Assembly: GCA_934418125.1 (NCBI GenBank)
Contig: CAKRWT010000030.1
Location: forward strand, 1-26,967
Reading direction: 5' to 3'
DNA from: an uncultured Lachnospiraceae bacterium
GTDB lineage: Bacteria; Bacillota; Clostridia; Lachnospirales; Lachnospiraceae
DNA: 26,967 nucleotides
This document shows positions 15,421-25,438 of the stretch, piece by piece (position 1 is the stretch's first letter; every line of letters begins with the position of its first letter). The translations under genes were made by a program, and so were the position numbers. The notes under the pieces were generated by a model. That model made no database searches. It was not told the DNA's origin and was given only the letters and a program-made list of their open reading frames with translations.

Positions 15421-17826
15421 ATGATAGCACATATAAAAAGGGATAATCCGCAGGAAACGGAATCGGTAAAAGAACATATCGAGAGAACCTGTTCAGCTTG
15501 TGAGAAAAAAGGAGCGCGATGCTGGATAAAGAAAATCATGAAAGTATGTGGAGAACTGCATGATTTTGGTAAATGTAGTTTACCTTTTGCAGAATATATC
15601 TGTGCAGATGAACAGACTCAAAGAAAACTGAAAGGAAAGATACCTCATGCGGCAGCGGGTGCGAAATATTTGTACGAGCAGTATAAGGATAGCCAGCAGG
15701 CGGACGAAAGATTACTGGCAGAGTTGATTGCTTATGCAGTAGCCGCGCATCATGGCATATTTGACATGGTAGAGGAATCTGGGAGAGACTGTTTTACAGA
15801 TAAACTGCAAAAGGTGGAAGATTTTGAGGATACTTGTAAAAATGCCAGAATGGAATACCTGGATGACAAGGCATTGCAGGAAGATTTCAAAGAAGCGGTA
15901 AAGGAATTTCAGAACATCAAAGAAAAAATGAAGATGGTCATGGCAGAAAATGTAACAAACCTTAATAAAACGAAACTGGAGGAACAGTATTTGTTTCTGC
16001 TAGGGGCATTGCAAAGACTAATGCTTTCCATTCTGATTGATGCCGACTGGGAGAGCACGGCTGCTTTTATGGAAAGGCAGGAGAATAGAAAGAAAGAGAT
16101 GACTGCACCGGAGGAAGTCTTTAAGCGGGCAAAAGAAAACTTCCAGTTCTATATGGAGCAAAAGCAGGAAGAAACGAAAGGCAGGAAGCTGACGGAAAAG
16201 GAGAAAGAGATAGGAATCGTTAGGGAAGAATTACAAAACCAGTGTAAGGCTTTTGGACAGAAACCAGCAGGAATTTATTGCCTGCCCATTCCTACCGGAG
16301 GAGGCAAGACCCTGAGCAGTCTGGCCTATGCCCTGGAGTTTTGTGAGGCTCATCCGGAAACAGAGCGGATTTTCTATATTGCACCTTATACAAGTGTTAT
16401 CGAACAGAATGCAGACGTGTTCCGGAAAGCTGTCGGGAATGACGAATGGGTATTAGAGCATCATTCTGCGGTTGTTAGGGCGCAACAGCACCAAGGAGAG
16501 GAGTACCGGCAAGAAGATACAGAGAGCCTGGATGTCAACTGGGAAGAACCTTTTATCTGTACGACACTGGTACAATTCATGAACACTCTGTTTTCCAATC
16601 AGAAGAAGGCGGTGCGCAGAATGCATCGTCTGGTTAATGCTGTTGTTATTATAGATGAGGTGCAGGCAATGCCTGTTAAGTGCATTAATACCTTTAACTA
16701 TATGATGAATTTCCTCCGTGCAGTCTGCAACACGACTACTATTTTGTGTACCGCGACACAGCCCAGATTGGGGAATACGGAATGTCCTATCTGCTATAGC
16801 AGTCCGAAAAGTATGATTGAAGGCGTGGAAGAATGGTTTGAACGGCTGGACAGAGTGGAAATACAAACTCCTGTGAGAGGCGAGAAGTATTCGATTACTT
16901 CACTGGCAGACGAGATAGTAAGTGCAAGAGAAAAGTATTGTTCGATTCTGGTGGTATTAAATACAAAAATGGCAGTACGGAAACTATATGATGCCCTGAT
17001 GGACCGGGGAATAGCGAAAGAGTACCTTACCACCAATCTGTGTGCCGACCATAGAAGTAACCGGATTAGCAAAATAAAAGAAAAACTGAAGCGACAGGAA
17101 TCGGTTATCGTAATCAGCACGAATCTGATAGAAGCAGGCGTGGATATTTCTTTTTCCTGTGTTTACCGATCCATGACCGGCTTGGACAGCCTTGCTCAGA
17201 CGGCGGGAAGATGTAACCGAAATGGAGAATTGGAGAAAGGTTTGATTTGCCTTATCGAGTTGGAGGGCGAGGGTACAGGAAGTATGAAGGAACTGCAATG
17301 TCACATGGCGGCTACAAGGGAGTTGTTGTATGAAAACAATTTTTCCCAAGGAGAATTATTGAAACCGGAAGCCATGGATAAGTACTATGAACTATTGTAC
17401 CGACAGGATGAGATACGGGATGGGATGAATTTCCCGGTAAAAGACCTTGATACAGACCTGAGGAAACTTTTAACAAAGGGATTCCAAAATGCAAAAACGC
17501 CACATGTGATGCAACAGGCATATCAGACAGTTGGGGAATGCTATCAGGTAATTGCTGAGAATTCTTTTGGTGTGATAGTTCCTTATGGAGAAGGGAAAAA
17601 ATTGATTGATGAAATCAGAAATACTACCGACAGGGAAGTTATCAGGAACTGTATCAGGAGGGCACAGCGTTATACAGTTAATGTGAGAGCTGATAAACTG
17701 GATGAAATGAGAGGAATACTGGAAAGTGTGAATGAGCAATTCCCAGGTATTTATATGCTTGTATCGCCGGGAAGTTATCAGGATGAATTTGGACTTGCAG
17801 AGGAATTAGGTACACTAATTTATTAA
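15421..17826 (+). CDS. cas3: CRISPR-associated helicase/nuclease Cas3 (type I-C)
   Basis: 801 residues. Cas3 is the nuclease-helicase recruited by Cascade to unwind and degrade target DNA. The N-terminal HD nuclease domain carries H19, H47-D48 (ELHDFGK) and the AAHHG motif near 112-116. The SF2 helicase has Walker A PTGGGKT (291-297), the DEAD-type box D-E-V-Q (412-415), TATQPR and the motif VI QTAGRCNR (593-600). All key residues are present, so it should be active. ATG 15421 follows GAAGGGA. It is first in the operon, 18 bp from cas5c, with a consensus promoter that the upstream crRNA-like RNA appears to target. Confidence 0.97.
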   Translation: MIAHIKRDNPQETESVKEHIERTCSACEKKGARCWIKKIMKVCGELHDFGKCSLPFAEYICADEQTQRKLKGKIPHAAAGAKYLYEQYKDSQQADERLLAELIAYAVAAHHGIFDMVEESGRDCFTDKLQKVEDFEDTCKNARMEYLDDKALQEDFKEAVKEFQNIKEKMKMVMAENVTNLNKTKLEEQYLFLLGALQRLMLSILIDADWESTAAFMERQENRKKEMTAPEEVFKRAKENFQFYMEQKQEETKGRKLTEKEKEIGIVREELQNQCKAFGQKPAGIYCLPIPTGGGKTLSSLAYALEFCEAHPETERIFYIAPYTSVIEQNADVFRKAVGNDEWVLEHHSAVVRAQQHQGEEYRQEDTESLDVNWEEPFICTTLVQFMNTLFSNQKKAVRRMHRLVNAVVIIDEVQAMPVKCINTFNYMMNFLRAVCNTTTILCTATQPRLGNTECPICYSSPKSMIEGVEEWFERLDRVEIQTPVRGEKYSITSLADEIVSAREKYCSILVVLNTKMAVRKLYDALMDRGIAKEYLTTNLCADHRSNRISKIKEKLKRQESVIVISTNLIEAGVDISFSCVYRSMTGLDSLAQTAGRCNRNGELEKGLICLIELEGEGTGSMKELQCHMAATRELLYENNFSQGELLKPEAMDKYYELLYRQDEIRDGMNFPVKDLDTDLRKLLTKGFQNAKTPHVMQQAYQTVGECYQVIAENSFGVIVPYGEGKKLIDEIRNTTDREVIRNCIRRAQRYTVNVRADKLDEMRGILESVNEQFPGIYMLVSPGSYQDEFGLAEELGTLIY

Positions 17827-17843
17827 CAGGAAAGGAAGGCAAC

Positions 17844-18578
17844 ATGGAAAAAGAGAATTCAATTGAGTACAGTGTCTGGGGAAAATATGCACTTTTTACA
17901 GACCCCTTTTCTAAGGCGGGCGGGGAGAAAATCAGTTATCAAATTCCAACGTACCAGGCACTGAAAGGAATTACTGAGTCAATTTACTGGAAGCCGACAT
18001 TTATCTGGTACGTGGATGAATGTCGTATTATGAATCCCATACAGACGGAGTCTAAGGGGATGAGACCAATTAAGTACTTTGGAGGAAATGACTTGTCCTA
18101 TTACACGTATCTTCGTAATGTAGAGTATCGTGTGAAAGCTCATTTTGAGTGGAATGAAAACAGACAGGATTTGGTACAGGACAGAAATGAAAATAAGCAC
18201 TACCAAATTGCGAAGAGAATGTTAGAGCGTGGTGGAAGAAGAGACATTTTTCTTGGGACAAGGGAGTGTCAAGGCTATGTGGAACCCTGCAAATTACAGG
18301 AAGGAACGGGAGCGTATGACAATAATAATCTTTCGTTTGGACTGATGGTGCATGGAATTACATATCCGGATGAGGCAGTCAGAGAGGAAGAGAAGGGGAA
18401 GATGACAGTCCGTTTTTGGAATGTAACGATGACCAAGGGAATCATTCGGTTTCCCAGGCCGGAGGAGTGTAGTGTAAGGCGAATCATTAAAGAAATGAAA
18501 GAGAAAGAATTTCAACCAGGTATGAATTTCATGGGACTACAGGAATTTGAAGGAGGTGATATGTTTGACATGGCTTAA
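17844..18578 (+). CDS. cas5c: Cas5c (Cas5d), pre-crRNA endonuclease and Cascade subunit
   Basis: 244 residues. In type I-C systems Cas5c replaces Cas6: it cuts each repeat, leaves an 11-nt 5' handle, and caps the handle end of Cascade. The residues matching the catalytic Tyr and Lys-His of the studied B. halodurans enzyme appear as Y48 (ESIYWKP) and K118-H119 (ENKHYQ), so processing activity is expected. Other landmarks are the N-terminal ferredoxin-like fold (YSVWGKYALFTDP) and GTRECQGYVEP (about 141-151). AGGAAAGGAAGG precedes the ATG. The 3' end overlaps cas8c by 14 bp and contains the cas8c ribosome site. Confidence 0.96.
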   Translation: MEKENSIEYSVWGKYALFTDPFSKAGGEKISYQIPTYQALKGITESIYWKPTFIWYVDECRIMNPIQTESKGMRPIKYFGGNDLSYYTYLRNVEYRVKAHFEWNENRQDLVQDRNENKHYQIAKRMLERGGRRDIFLGTRECQGYVEPCKLQEGTGAYDNNNLSFGLMVHGITYPDEAVREEEKGKMTVRFWNVTMTKGIIRFPRPEECSVRRIIKEMKEKEFQPGMNFMGLQEFEGGDMFDMA

Positions 18579-20496
18579 AGAACTGGAGGAGACATACAAT
18601 GTCTACAGTCACTTGGCGGGAGTTGTCAAGGATGAACAGCCGGTGCTGCTTCCTATATCCCATTCTACTTTTAATGCACAGATAGAGGTGGATTTGGATG
18701 AAGAGGGAAATTTTATAGATTCCCGGAAGGTAGAAAAGGGAGATGCCGTAACGATTATTCCGGTAACGGAAGATTCAGCCGCGAAGGCAAATGGAAATTT
18801 TCCACATCCGTTATGCGACAAACTTTGTTATGTGGCGGGGGACTATTCATCCTATACGGGAGATAGGAGTGAGGAATATTATGAGGCCTATATACAGCAA
18901 TTAAAGGAATGGGTAGATTCGGAAGATAGTTATTATATGGTAAAAGCCATCTATCTATACCTGATAAAAGGAACGTTGATACAGGATCTGGTTAGGACGC
19001 ATAGTCTGGAATTAAATGAAGATGGTATGCTGACCGATGCTATAAAAATTCAAAGTTTGGGACAGACAGGGGCGAATGTAAGATTTCGTGTCTATGGAAA
19101 AGGAAGAAATGAAGAAACTGCGGTCTGGAAAAATCACACGATGTATCAGCAGTTCATAAAATTTTATTCCAAGAGGGCTGGAGTACTAGGGCTTTGTTAT
19201 GCTTCAGGTAAAATGGTTCCCTGTACGTTGAAACATCCTTTCAAAATACGGAATACTGGAGATAAATCAAAAATAATATCGGGAAATGATAACAATGGTT
19301 TTACTTACCGAGGCAGGTTCTTATCCAAAGACCAGACAGTATTGGTAGGATATGAGTTGTCACAGAAAGCACATAGTGCACTTCGATGGCTGATACAGAA
19401 ACAAGGGTATACAAGAGACGAATCGGCGATTGTATGCTGGATGACGAACCGGGATATGCAGGTGCCAGACCCTATGAAGGATTCTGTCAATGCGTATGGA
19501 AACATAAAAGAAATAGACCTGAATGATTTGCTTTCACCAAAGCAAACAGCTCTGGAAGAGAGTGATTCGGGTATGTACTTTGCAAAGAAATTTAGAAATG
19601 CAGTAAAGGGATATGCCTCGAAATTGCAGGAAAATGATAAGATTGCGGTAATTGCCCTGGAGGCGGCAACGGCAGGAAGACTATCCATTGTGTATTATGA
19701 CGTAGTCGGGGCGAAACAATATATGGATGCTATCATGGAATGGCAGGCACATTGCAAGTGGAGAAGGACGGTTCGGCTGGAAAATAAGGAAGAGAAACGG
19801 ACGATTACCCTGGAGTCTACACCATCTCCAAGAGAAATGGCACTGGCAGCGTATGGAGTACAGCGTTCAGAATGGTTGGAAGCAGACAGCAAATTACTTC
19901 GGGCTACGACGAAGAGGCTTCTACCATGCATTACCAGAAAAGGAATGAAGATTCCAACGGATATGATAAAGGCAGCAGCGAGAAGAGCCTCCATGCCGGA
20001 ATCGATGAGTGATTTCGTATGGCGCAATGATGTTCTCAGTGTGGCCTGTGCAATGATTCGGTATAACTATGAGGAAGGAGAAGAAAAAATGGATACCTTT
20101 TTAGAAGACAACAGCAATAACAGAGATGTATTGTTTGGCAGATTATTAGCAGTACTTGATTATAAGGAAAAACGGGCTATGTTTGAACGCGATGAGGATG
20201 GAAAAATTCTGGATGTGAGAACCACAAATGCAAAAAGATATTGGAATACATTCAGCAGCAGACCAAGCAAGACATATCAGACCATAAAAGAGAATCTGAA
20301 TGCTTACGAGAGGAAACTGAGTGGTTTTGAACAGAAGAAGTTCGATGAATGGGAAGGACAGATTGTGAACGCCATACATGCGTGTGGAGGATATAATAAC
20401 CGACCACTTACGGAGTATTATTTGCCGGGGTATTATCAACAGATGGAATATATGAAAGAAGAAATGCAAAGAAACTATACAAAAAAGGAACAGTAG
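18565..20496 (+). CDS. cas8c: Cas8c (Csd1), large Cascade subunit
   Basis: 643 residues. This is the large subunit that recognises the PAM (TTC in this subtype) and helps recruit Cas3. I chose TTG 18565 because AGGAGGTGAT ends just before it (8-nt spacing from AGGAGG) and the resulting N-terminus TWLKELEETYNVYSHLAG is typical of the family. Longer in-frame starts (18547, 18556) overlap that ribosome site. Further landmarks are PISHSTFNAQIEVDLDEEGNF (about 29-49, split description), the central GYELSQKAHSALRWL, and a C-terminal helical bundle. An in-line small-subunit (Cas11c) product from an internal start in the 3' third is known in this subtype and may occur here. Confidence 0.95.
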   Translation: MTWLKELEETYNVYSHLAGVVKDEQPVLLPISHSTFNAQIEVDLDEEGNFIDSRKVEKGDAVTIIPVTEDSAAKANGNFPHPLCDKLCYVAGDYSSYTGDRSEEYYEAYIQQLKEWVDSEDSYYMVKAIYLYLIKGTLIQDLVRTHSLELNEDGMLTDAIKIQSLGQTGANVRFRVYGKGRNEETAVWKNHTMYQQFIKFYSKRAGVLGLCYASGKMVPCTLKHPFKIRNTGDKSKIISGNDNNGFTYRGRFLSKDQTVLVGYELSQKAHSALRWLIQKQGYTRDESAIVCWMTNRDMQVPDPMKDSVNAYGNIKEIDLNDLLSPKQTALEESDSGMYFAKKFRNAVKGYASKLQENDKIAVIALEAATAGRLSIVYYDVVGAKQYMDAIMEWQAHCKWRRTVRLENKEEKRTITLESTPSPREMALAAYGVQRSEWLEADSKLLRATTKRLLPCITRKGMKIPTDMIKAAARRASMPESMSDFVWRNDVLSVACAMIRYNYEEGEEKMDTFLEDNSNNRDVLFGRLLAVLDYKEKRAMFERDEDGKILDVRTTNAKRYWNTFSSRPSKTYQTIKENLNAYERKLSGFEQKKFDEWEGQIVNAIHACGGYNNRPLTEYYLPGYYQQMEYMKEEMQRNYTKKEQ

Positions 20497-20512
20497 AAAA
20501 GGAGAAGGAATC

Positions 20513-21358
20513 ATGGGAGAATTTACAAACAAAATTGACTTTGCAGCACTGGTAATGGTTAAGAATGCAAATCCAAACGGAGACCCTTTAAATGGTAATC
20601 GTCCAAGGGAAACTTATGACGGATACGGAGAAATCTCAGATGTTTGCATCAAGCGTAAAATCAGAAACAGACTACAGGATATGGGTGAAAGCATTTTTGT
20701 GCAAAGCGATGACAGAACAGATGACGGATGCAAGAGTCTTGCAGAGAGAGTAAAGAAAAGTGAAGAGCTTAAGAAAGCAGGAAAGGCAAAAGATAGAGAA
20801 ACGTATGCGAAGGTAGCCTGCGAAAAGTGGATTGATGTCAGAAGTTTTGGACAGGTTTTTGCATTTAAGGATGACAGTGTTTCTGTAGGGGTAAGAGGAC
20901 CTGTTTCCGTTCATTCGGCTTTCAGTGTCCTTCCGGTATCGGTTGACAGTATGCAGATTACCAAAAGCGTGAACAGCGAAACCAAGGAAGGAAAATCCTC
21001 CGATACCATGGGAATGAAGCATACTATTTATTCTGCTTTATACGTTATTAAAGGAAGCATCAATCATCAGCTTGCTGAGAAAACTGGTTTTAGCGATGAA
21101 GATGCCGAGAAAATAAAAGAGGCACTGAGAACCTTGTTTGTTAATGACAGCTCATCGGCAAGACCAGATGGCAGTATGGAAGTTTGTAAACTTTACTGGT
21201 GGAAGCATAATTGTGCGGCTGGACAATATTCGTCGGCAAAAGTTCACCGGTTATTGGAAGTAAAGGCAAAAGTAGATGACCCAAAAGAGTTTGCAGATTA
21301 TGAAGTAGTTTTGAATACGTTACCGGATCTGAATGTAGAAGAGATTGAGGGAATTTAA
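20513..21358 (+). CDS. cas7c: Cas7c (Csd2), Cascade backbone subunit
   Basis: 281 residues. It forms the multi-copy backbone that coats the spacer part of the crRNA and kinks every sixth base outward. The family signature NANPNGDPLNGNRPRETYDG (18-37) is clear, as are GVRGPVSVHSAF (about 128-139) and the SDTMGMKHT(I)Y block. Length is normal. AAAAGGAGAAGG precedes the ATG. The TAA stop is immediately followed by the ATG of cas4, indicating translational coupling. Confidence 0.97.
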   Translation: MGEFTNKIDFAALVMVKNANPNGDPLNGNRPRETYDGYGEISDVCIKRKIRNRLQDMGESIFVQSDDRTDDGCKSLAERVKKSEELKKAGKAKDRETYAKVACEKWIDVRSFGQVFAFKDDSVSVGVRGPVSVHSAFSVLPVSVDSMQITKSVNSETKEGKSSDTMGMKHTIYSALYVIKGSINHQLAEKTGFSDEDAEKIKEALRTLFVNDSSSARPDGSMEVCKLYWWKHNCAAGQYSSAKVHRLLEVKAKVDDPKEFADYEVVLNTLPDLNVEEIEGI

Positions 21359-22081
21359 ATGGTTACGGAAGAAGACTATCTATTGCTTTCCGGAATCCAG
21401 CACTTTGCTTTTTGCAGAAGACAATGGGCTCTGATTCATATCGAACAGCAATGGGCAGACAATTACCAGACTACATCCGGAAATCTGATGCACAAAAGGG
21501 CGCATGACGAAGAATTGTTTGAAAAGCGTGGAGATATTCTGATTGCAAGAGGATTACGTATTGCATCAAAAGAACTGGGAATGAGTGGGCAATGTGATGT
21601 GGTGGAGTTTCATAAGGCGGAGGATGGTGTTTCTGTTTTTTCCTATGAAGGCAAATGGAGCATAGTGCCAGTAGAATATAAAAATGGACTTCCAAAAGAG
21701 AATCAGGCAGATGAATTGCAACTTTGCACACAGGCGATGTGCCTAGAAGAGATGTTTGTTACAACTATTCCAGAGGGATACTTGTATTATGGAAAGAACA
21801 GGAGAAGAACCCATGTAGAGTTTACCGGGGAACTGCGAAAAATGGTATTGCAATATAGCAAGGAAATGCATGATTTATACCGAAAAGGATATACACCCAA
21901 AGTAAGATATAAAAAGCAATGCGGAGCCTGTTCCCTTAAAAATCTGTGCCTGCCCAAGATACAGAAGACCGAGTCTGTACATAATTATATTGAGAAAAAT
22001 ATTGCAAGTTCCAACAAGAAAAATGTGGATAGCGAAGAAAATGGAATATATGAAAAGGAGGGAGAAACGAAAGATGCGTAA
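21359..22081 (+). CDS. cas4: Cas4 RecB-like nuclease
   Basis: 240 residues, somewhat longer than the usual 200-220 because of a C-terminal tail of about 25 residues. Cas4 trims prespacers and selects the PAM during spacer capture. It shows the N-terminal Fe-S cysteine C19 (FAFCRRQW), the RecB nuclease residues H/E (HKRAHDEELF), D in QCDVVEF and E-Y-K (PVEYKNG), and the three C-terminal cysteines C-G-A-C-x5-C (CGACSLKNLC). All conserved positions are present. It starts directly after the cas7c stop and overlaps cas1 by 8 bp. Confidence 0.95.
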   Translation: MVTEEDYLLLSGIQHFAFCRRQWALIHIEQQWADNYQTTSGNLMHKRAHDEELFEKRGDILIARGLRIASKELGMSGQCDVVEFHKAEDGVSVFSYEGKWSIVPVEYKNGLPKENQADELQLCTQAMCLEEMFVTTIPEGYLYYGKNRRRTHVEFTGELRKMVLQYSKEMHDLYRKGYTPKVRYKKQCGACSLKNLCLPKIQKTESVHNYIEKNIASSNKKNVDSEENGIYEKEGETKDA

Positions 22082-23108
22082 ACTGTTGAATACGCTGTAT
22101 GTTATGACAAAAGACTGCTATCTGACATTAGATGGGGAAAATATTGTAATACTGCTGGAGGACAAAACGCTGGGAAGATTTCCACTTCATACCCTTGAAA
22201 ACATTGTATGTTTTACTTACAAAGGGGCATCACCGGCATTGATGGGAGCATGTGCAGAACGAATGGTAGGGATGACGTTTTATACACCAAACGGAAAATT
22301 CCTTGCTCGTACAGTGGGAAAAGAGTATGGTAATGTACTGCTAAGAAAAGAACAGTACCGCATCTCGGATAAAAAGGAAGAAAGCCTGAAATTTGCAAAG
22401 AATATGATAATAGGAAAAATATTCAATGGACGATGGAGCATTGAACGAACAATGCGGGATCATGCTTATCGGATTGATAAAGAAAAACTGAAACAGACTT
22501 CAAATTATTTGCAAGGAGTGCTTTCTGAAAAGGTAAAACAGGTTTCTTCCTTGGATGAACTCAGAGGAGTGGAAGGAAATGCGGCAGAACAGTATTTTTC
22601 CATCTTTAATGAGTTGATATTAAATCAAAAGGAAGAATTTTGTTTCACAACCAGAAATCGAAGACCACCATTGGATAATGTAAATGCAGCTCTATCTTTT
22701 GCCTATACGATTCTGGCAGGCGAATGTGCCAATGCATTATACGGCGTTGGGCTTGACCCTTATGTTGGATTTATGCATGCAGACAGACCCGGGAGAAAGT
22801 CCCTGGCACTGGATATGATGGAAGAGTTAAGACCGATTATGGCAGACAGAATGATTCTTACACTCATCAATACCAAGGCACTTCAGAAAAATCACTTTGA
22901 ATGTCAAAGTGATGGAGCAGTGCTTCTTAATGAAGATGGTAGAAAAGTATTCTTTAATGCATGGCAGACACACAAGAAAGAGATGATTACGCATCCCTTT
23001 TTGAAAGAGAAGATTGAGTGGGGATTGGTTCCGTATGTACAGGCATTATTATTAGCAAGAACCATTCGTGGAGATTTGGATGAATATCCTACATTTATGT
23101 GGAAGTAG
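22074..23108 (+). CDS. cas1: Cas1 integrase
   Basis: 344 residues. Cas1 is the metal-dependent integrase that inserts new spacers at the leader end. Catalytic positions visible are E167 (LRGVEGNAAE), H235 (VGFMHADRPGR) and the acidic cluster at 247-251 (DMMEE). ATG 22074 is preferred: AAGGAGGGAG lies 9 nt upstream and the N-terminus RKLLNTLYVMT is typical of I-C Cas1. An upstream in-frame ATG at 21990 would give an extra lysine-rich extension and overlap cas4 by 92 bp. The stop is followed at once by the cas2 region. Confidence 0.97.
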   Translation: MRKLLNTLYVMTKDCYLTLDGENIVILLEDKTLGRFPLHTLENIVCFTYKGASPALMGACAERMVGMTFYTPNGKFLARTVGKEYGNVLLRKEQYRISDKKEESLKFAKNMIIGKIFNGRWSIERTMRDHAYRIDKEKLKQTSNYLQGVLSEKVKQVSSLDELRGVEGNAAEQYFSIFNELILNQKEEFCFTTRNRRPPLDNVNAALSFAYTILAGECANALYGVGLDPYVGFMHADRPGRKSLALDMMEELRPIMADRMILTLINTKALQKNHFECQSDGAVLLNEDGRKVFFNAWQTHKKEMITHPFLKEKIEWGLVPYVQALLLARTIRGDLDEYPTFMWK

Positions 23109-23117
23109 GTGATTGAT

Positions 23118-23408
23118 GTGTTAGTATTGATTACGTACGATGTATGTACACAAGATGCTGCTGGAAAGAAGAGATTGCGAAAGGTTGCAAAGGAGTGTGT
23201 TAACTATGGACAAAGAGTGCAAAACTCTGTTTTTGAATGTATTTTGGATTCTTCACAACTTTTGTTATTGAAGGATAAACTTTCCTCATTGATTAACGTC
23301 GAGGAAGATAGTTTGAGGTTCTACTATCTAGGAAACAAGTATCAGACAAAAGTGGAGCACTTTGGAACAAAGAGTACTTACGAAGCCGAGGGTACGCTCA
23401 TGGTATAA
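23118..23408 (+). CDS. cas2: Cas2, integrase partner
   Basis: 96 residues from GTG 23118. Cas2 is the dimeric scaffold of the Cas1-Cas2 integrase. Landmarks are the beta-strand LVLITYDV with its Asp, GKKRLRKVAKECVNYGQRV (about 18-36, typical of I-C) and NSVFEC. I prefer GTG 23118 over GTG 23109 because AGGTGAT lies at the same spacing seen for cas8c and the length matches the usual 96 residues; the alternative adds three residues. It is the last cas gene, directly before the array leader. Confidence 0.96.
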   Translation: MLVLITYDVCTQDAAGKKRLRKVAKECVNYGQRVQNSVFECILDSSQLLLLKDKLSSLINVEEDSLRFYYLGNKYQTKVEHFGTKSTYEAEGTLMV

Positions 23409-23454
23409 AGTGCGAAGAGCAAGCACACATAGATTTGCAGATAGGTTCGCACTT
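23408..23454. repeat. Inverted repeat at the cas2-leader boundary
   Basis: Perfect 9-bp arms AAGTGCGAA (23408-23416) and TTCGCACTT (23446-23454), 29-nt loop. It could end the cas operon transcript weakly or serve as a leader element for the integrase. It has no T-run. Confidence 0.5.
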
Positions 23455-23570
23455 AAAATAAGACAGAAAAAGGGTTGGAATTAGTTTATAAGTAATTGCT
23501 ATTAATATTTTTTAGTTATTTGTACTAAAGCAGGAATACCTGAAGAAGTTGAAAATTGGTTATTTTTGCT
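23409..23570 (+). promoter_or_regulatory. CRISPR leader
   Basis: 162 bp of AT-rich sequence between cas2 and the first repeat, as expected for the leader holding the array promoter and integration signals. A weak -35 TTGGAA (23475-23480) is present, but I cannot fix the -10. The first repeat begins directly after TATTTTTGCT. Confidence 0.8.
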
Positions 23571-23735
23571 GTCGCTCCCCTCGTGGGAGCGTGGATTGAA
23601 ATCCGACCAGCCACCCCCATGCTGGGATAGGTCGGCGGTCGCTCCCCTCGTGGGAGCGTGGATTGAAATCTTTATATTTCCTTTGTTGTCACGTTTATGA
23701 TACGTCGCTCCCCTCGTGGGAGCGTGGATTGAAAT

Positions 23736-23770
23736 TCAAAAATAACCGGGTCAAAATTGGGGAGCGACAT
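23736..23770 (+). repeat. Spacer 3, intact copy of a duplicated spacer
   Basis: 35 bp. The first 31 bp recur at 24598-24628. Its last 12 bp form a 22-bp perfect palindrome with the start of the following repeat (23759-23780, arms GGGGAGCGAC and GTCGCTCCCC around AT). Confidence 0.95.
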
Positions 23771-24597
23771 GTCGCTCCCCTCGTGGGAGCGTGGATTGAA
23801 ATATTCCAGTCATATGTACCAGTACAAAACTCCAAGCGTCGCTCCCCTCGTGGGAGCGTGGATTGAAATAACTTGGCGTCGGCTTCCTCTCTGGCAAGAA
23901 ATACGTCGCTCCCCTCGTGGGAGCGTGGATTGAAATTTGCCCTTGTCTCTGTAATTTGCCTTGTAGTGGGTCGCTCCCCTCGTGGGAGCGTGGATTGAAA
24001 TAGAGGAAACAGAGGAAGACGCAGATATTATAGACGTCGCTCCCCTCGTGGGAGCGTGGATTGAAATCCGGTTTATGAATGGGGAAATAGACGCTACCGC
24101 GGTCGCTCCCCTCGTGGGAGCGTGGATTGAAATAATTCTCGTACTTACAACCAACGTGACCGCCTTACGTCGCTCCCCTCGTGGGAGCGTGGATTGAAAT
24201 ATGCAGACTCCCGGAGCTGTTGCTCCTGCCCCGGTGTCGCTCCCCTCGTGGGAGCGTGGATTGAAATAGATATTAACAAAGCATTGGAAGAATTATTGAA
24301 GTCGCTCCCCTCGTGGGAGCGTGGATTGAAATTGTCACAACAAATCCTACAACATCAACTGCTGCATTGTCGCTCCCCTCGTGGGAGCGTGGATTGAAAT
24401 ACGGACATACAGGATGTCGCCCGGCCCATACGCGTCGCTCCCCTCGTGGGAGCGTGGATTGAAATCTGTCTGCTTGTCTTATCGGAACGTATGACAAGGG
24501 TCGCTCCCCTCGTGGGAGCGTGGATTGAAATCTAATCCGGCATTAGTAAAATAATCACGCAAATAGTCGCTCCCCTCGTGGGAGCGTGGATTGAAAT

Positions 24598-24639
24598 TCA
24601 AAAATAACCGGGTCAAAATTGGGGAGCGTGGATTGAAAT
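24598..24639 (+). repeat. Second copy of spacer 3 fused to a truncated repeat
   Basis: 42 bp where 67 bp (35-bp spacer plus 32-bp repeat) would be expected. The spacer sequence runs straight into GGGAGCGTGGATTGAAAT. A 25-bp deletion between two GGGAGCG copies, one in the spacer and one in the repeat, explains the junction exactly. The retained 3' handle has lost the 5' stem arm, so processing here is probably impaired. Confidence 0.93.
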
Positions 24640-25207
24640 ACCATCACTTTTGCTGCGGATTCAGCGACAGTCATGTCGCTCCCCTCGTGGGAGCGTGGAT
24701 TGAAATACGCAGAATGTAAACATATACAGCCCGCGCGAACGTCGCTCCCCTCGTGGGAGCGTGGATTGAAATGGGAACAGGTATTTGCTATCGGGGTTAT
24801 AGTGATCGTCGCTCCCCTCGTGGGAGCGTGGATTGAAATTGTGGACATGCCGCTGCGGGGAAGATCTGACAGCGTCGCTCCCCTCGTGGGAGCGTGGATT
24901 GAAATACAATCACGACAAGGCAGGACAGAACACCAGCACAGTCGCTCCCCTCGTGGGAGCGTGGATTGAAATCCCTGGTGTTGCAACCGCTAATCCGTGT
25001 GTAAAAGGGTCGCTCCCCTCGTGGGAGCGTGGATTGAAATATTTTCAGAATGGAAATCGGGTCGGAGTAAACCAAGTCGCTCCCCTCGTGGGAGCGTGGA
25101 TTGAAATCTTTTTACTCGGCATGATATGCCTGTAAGAAGATGTCGCTCCCCTCGTGGGAGCGTGGATTGAAATGTTTAGCCAGTAAAAAACATTGTCCAA
25201 ACAATAA

Positions 25208-25438
<231 letters not shown>

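Noticed and set aside
21990..22073. N-terminal extension of Cas1 from an upstream ATG
   Set aside because: It overlaps cas4 by 92 bp, lacks a ribosome site and adds a lysine-rich tail absent from the family; ATG 22074 has a strong site.
23603..23637. Spacer 1 with CCGACC/GGTCGG ends as a special element
   Set aside because: A 6-bp inverted repeat in a 35-bp GC-rich spacer is not striking on its own.
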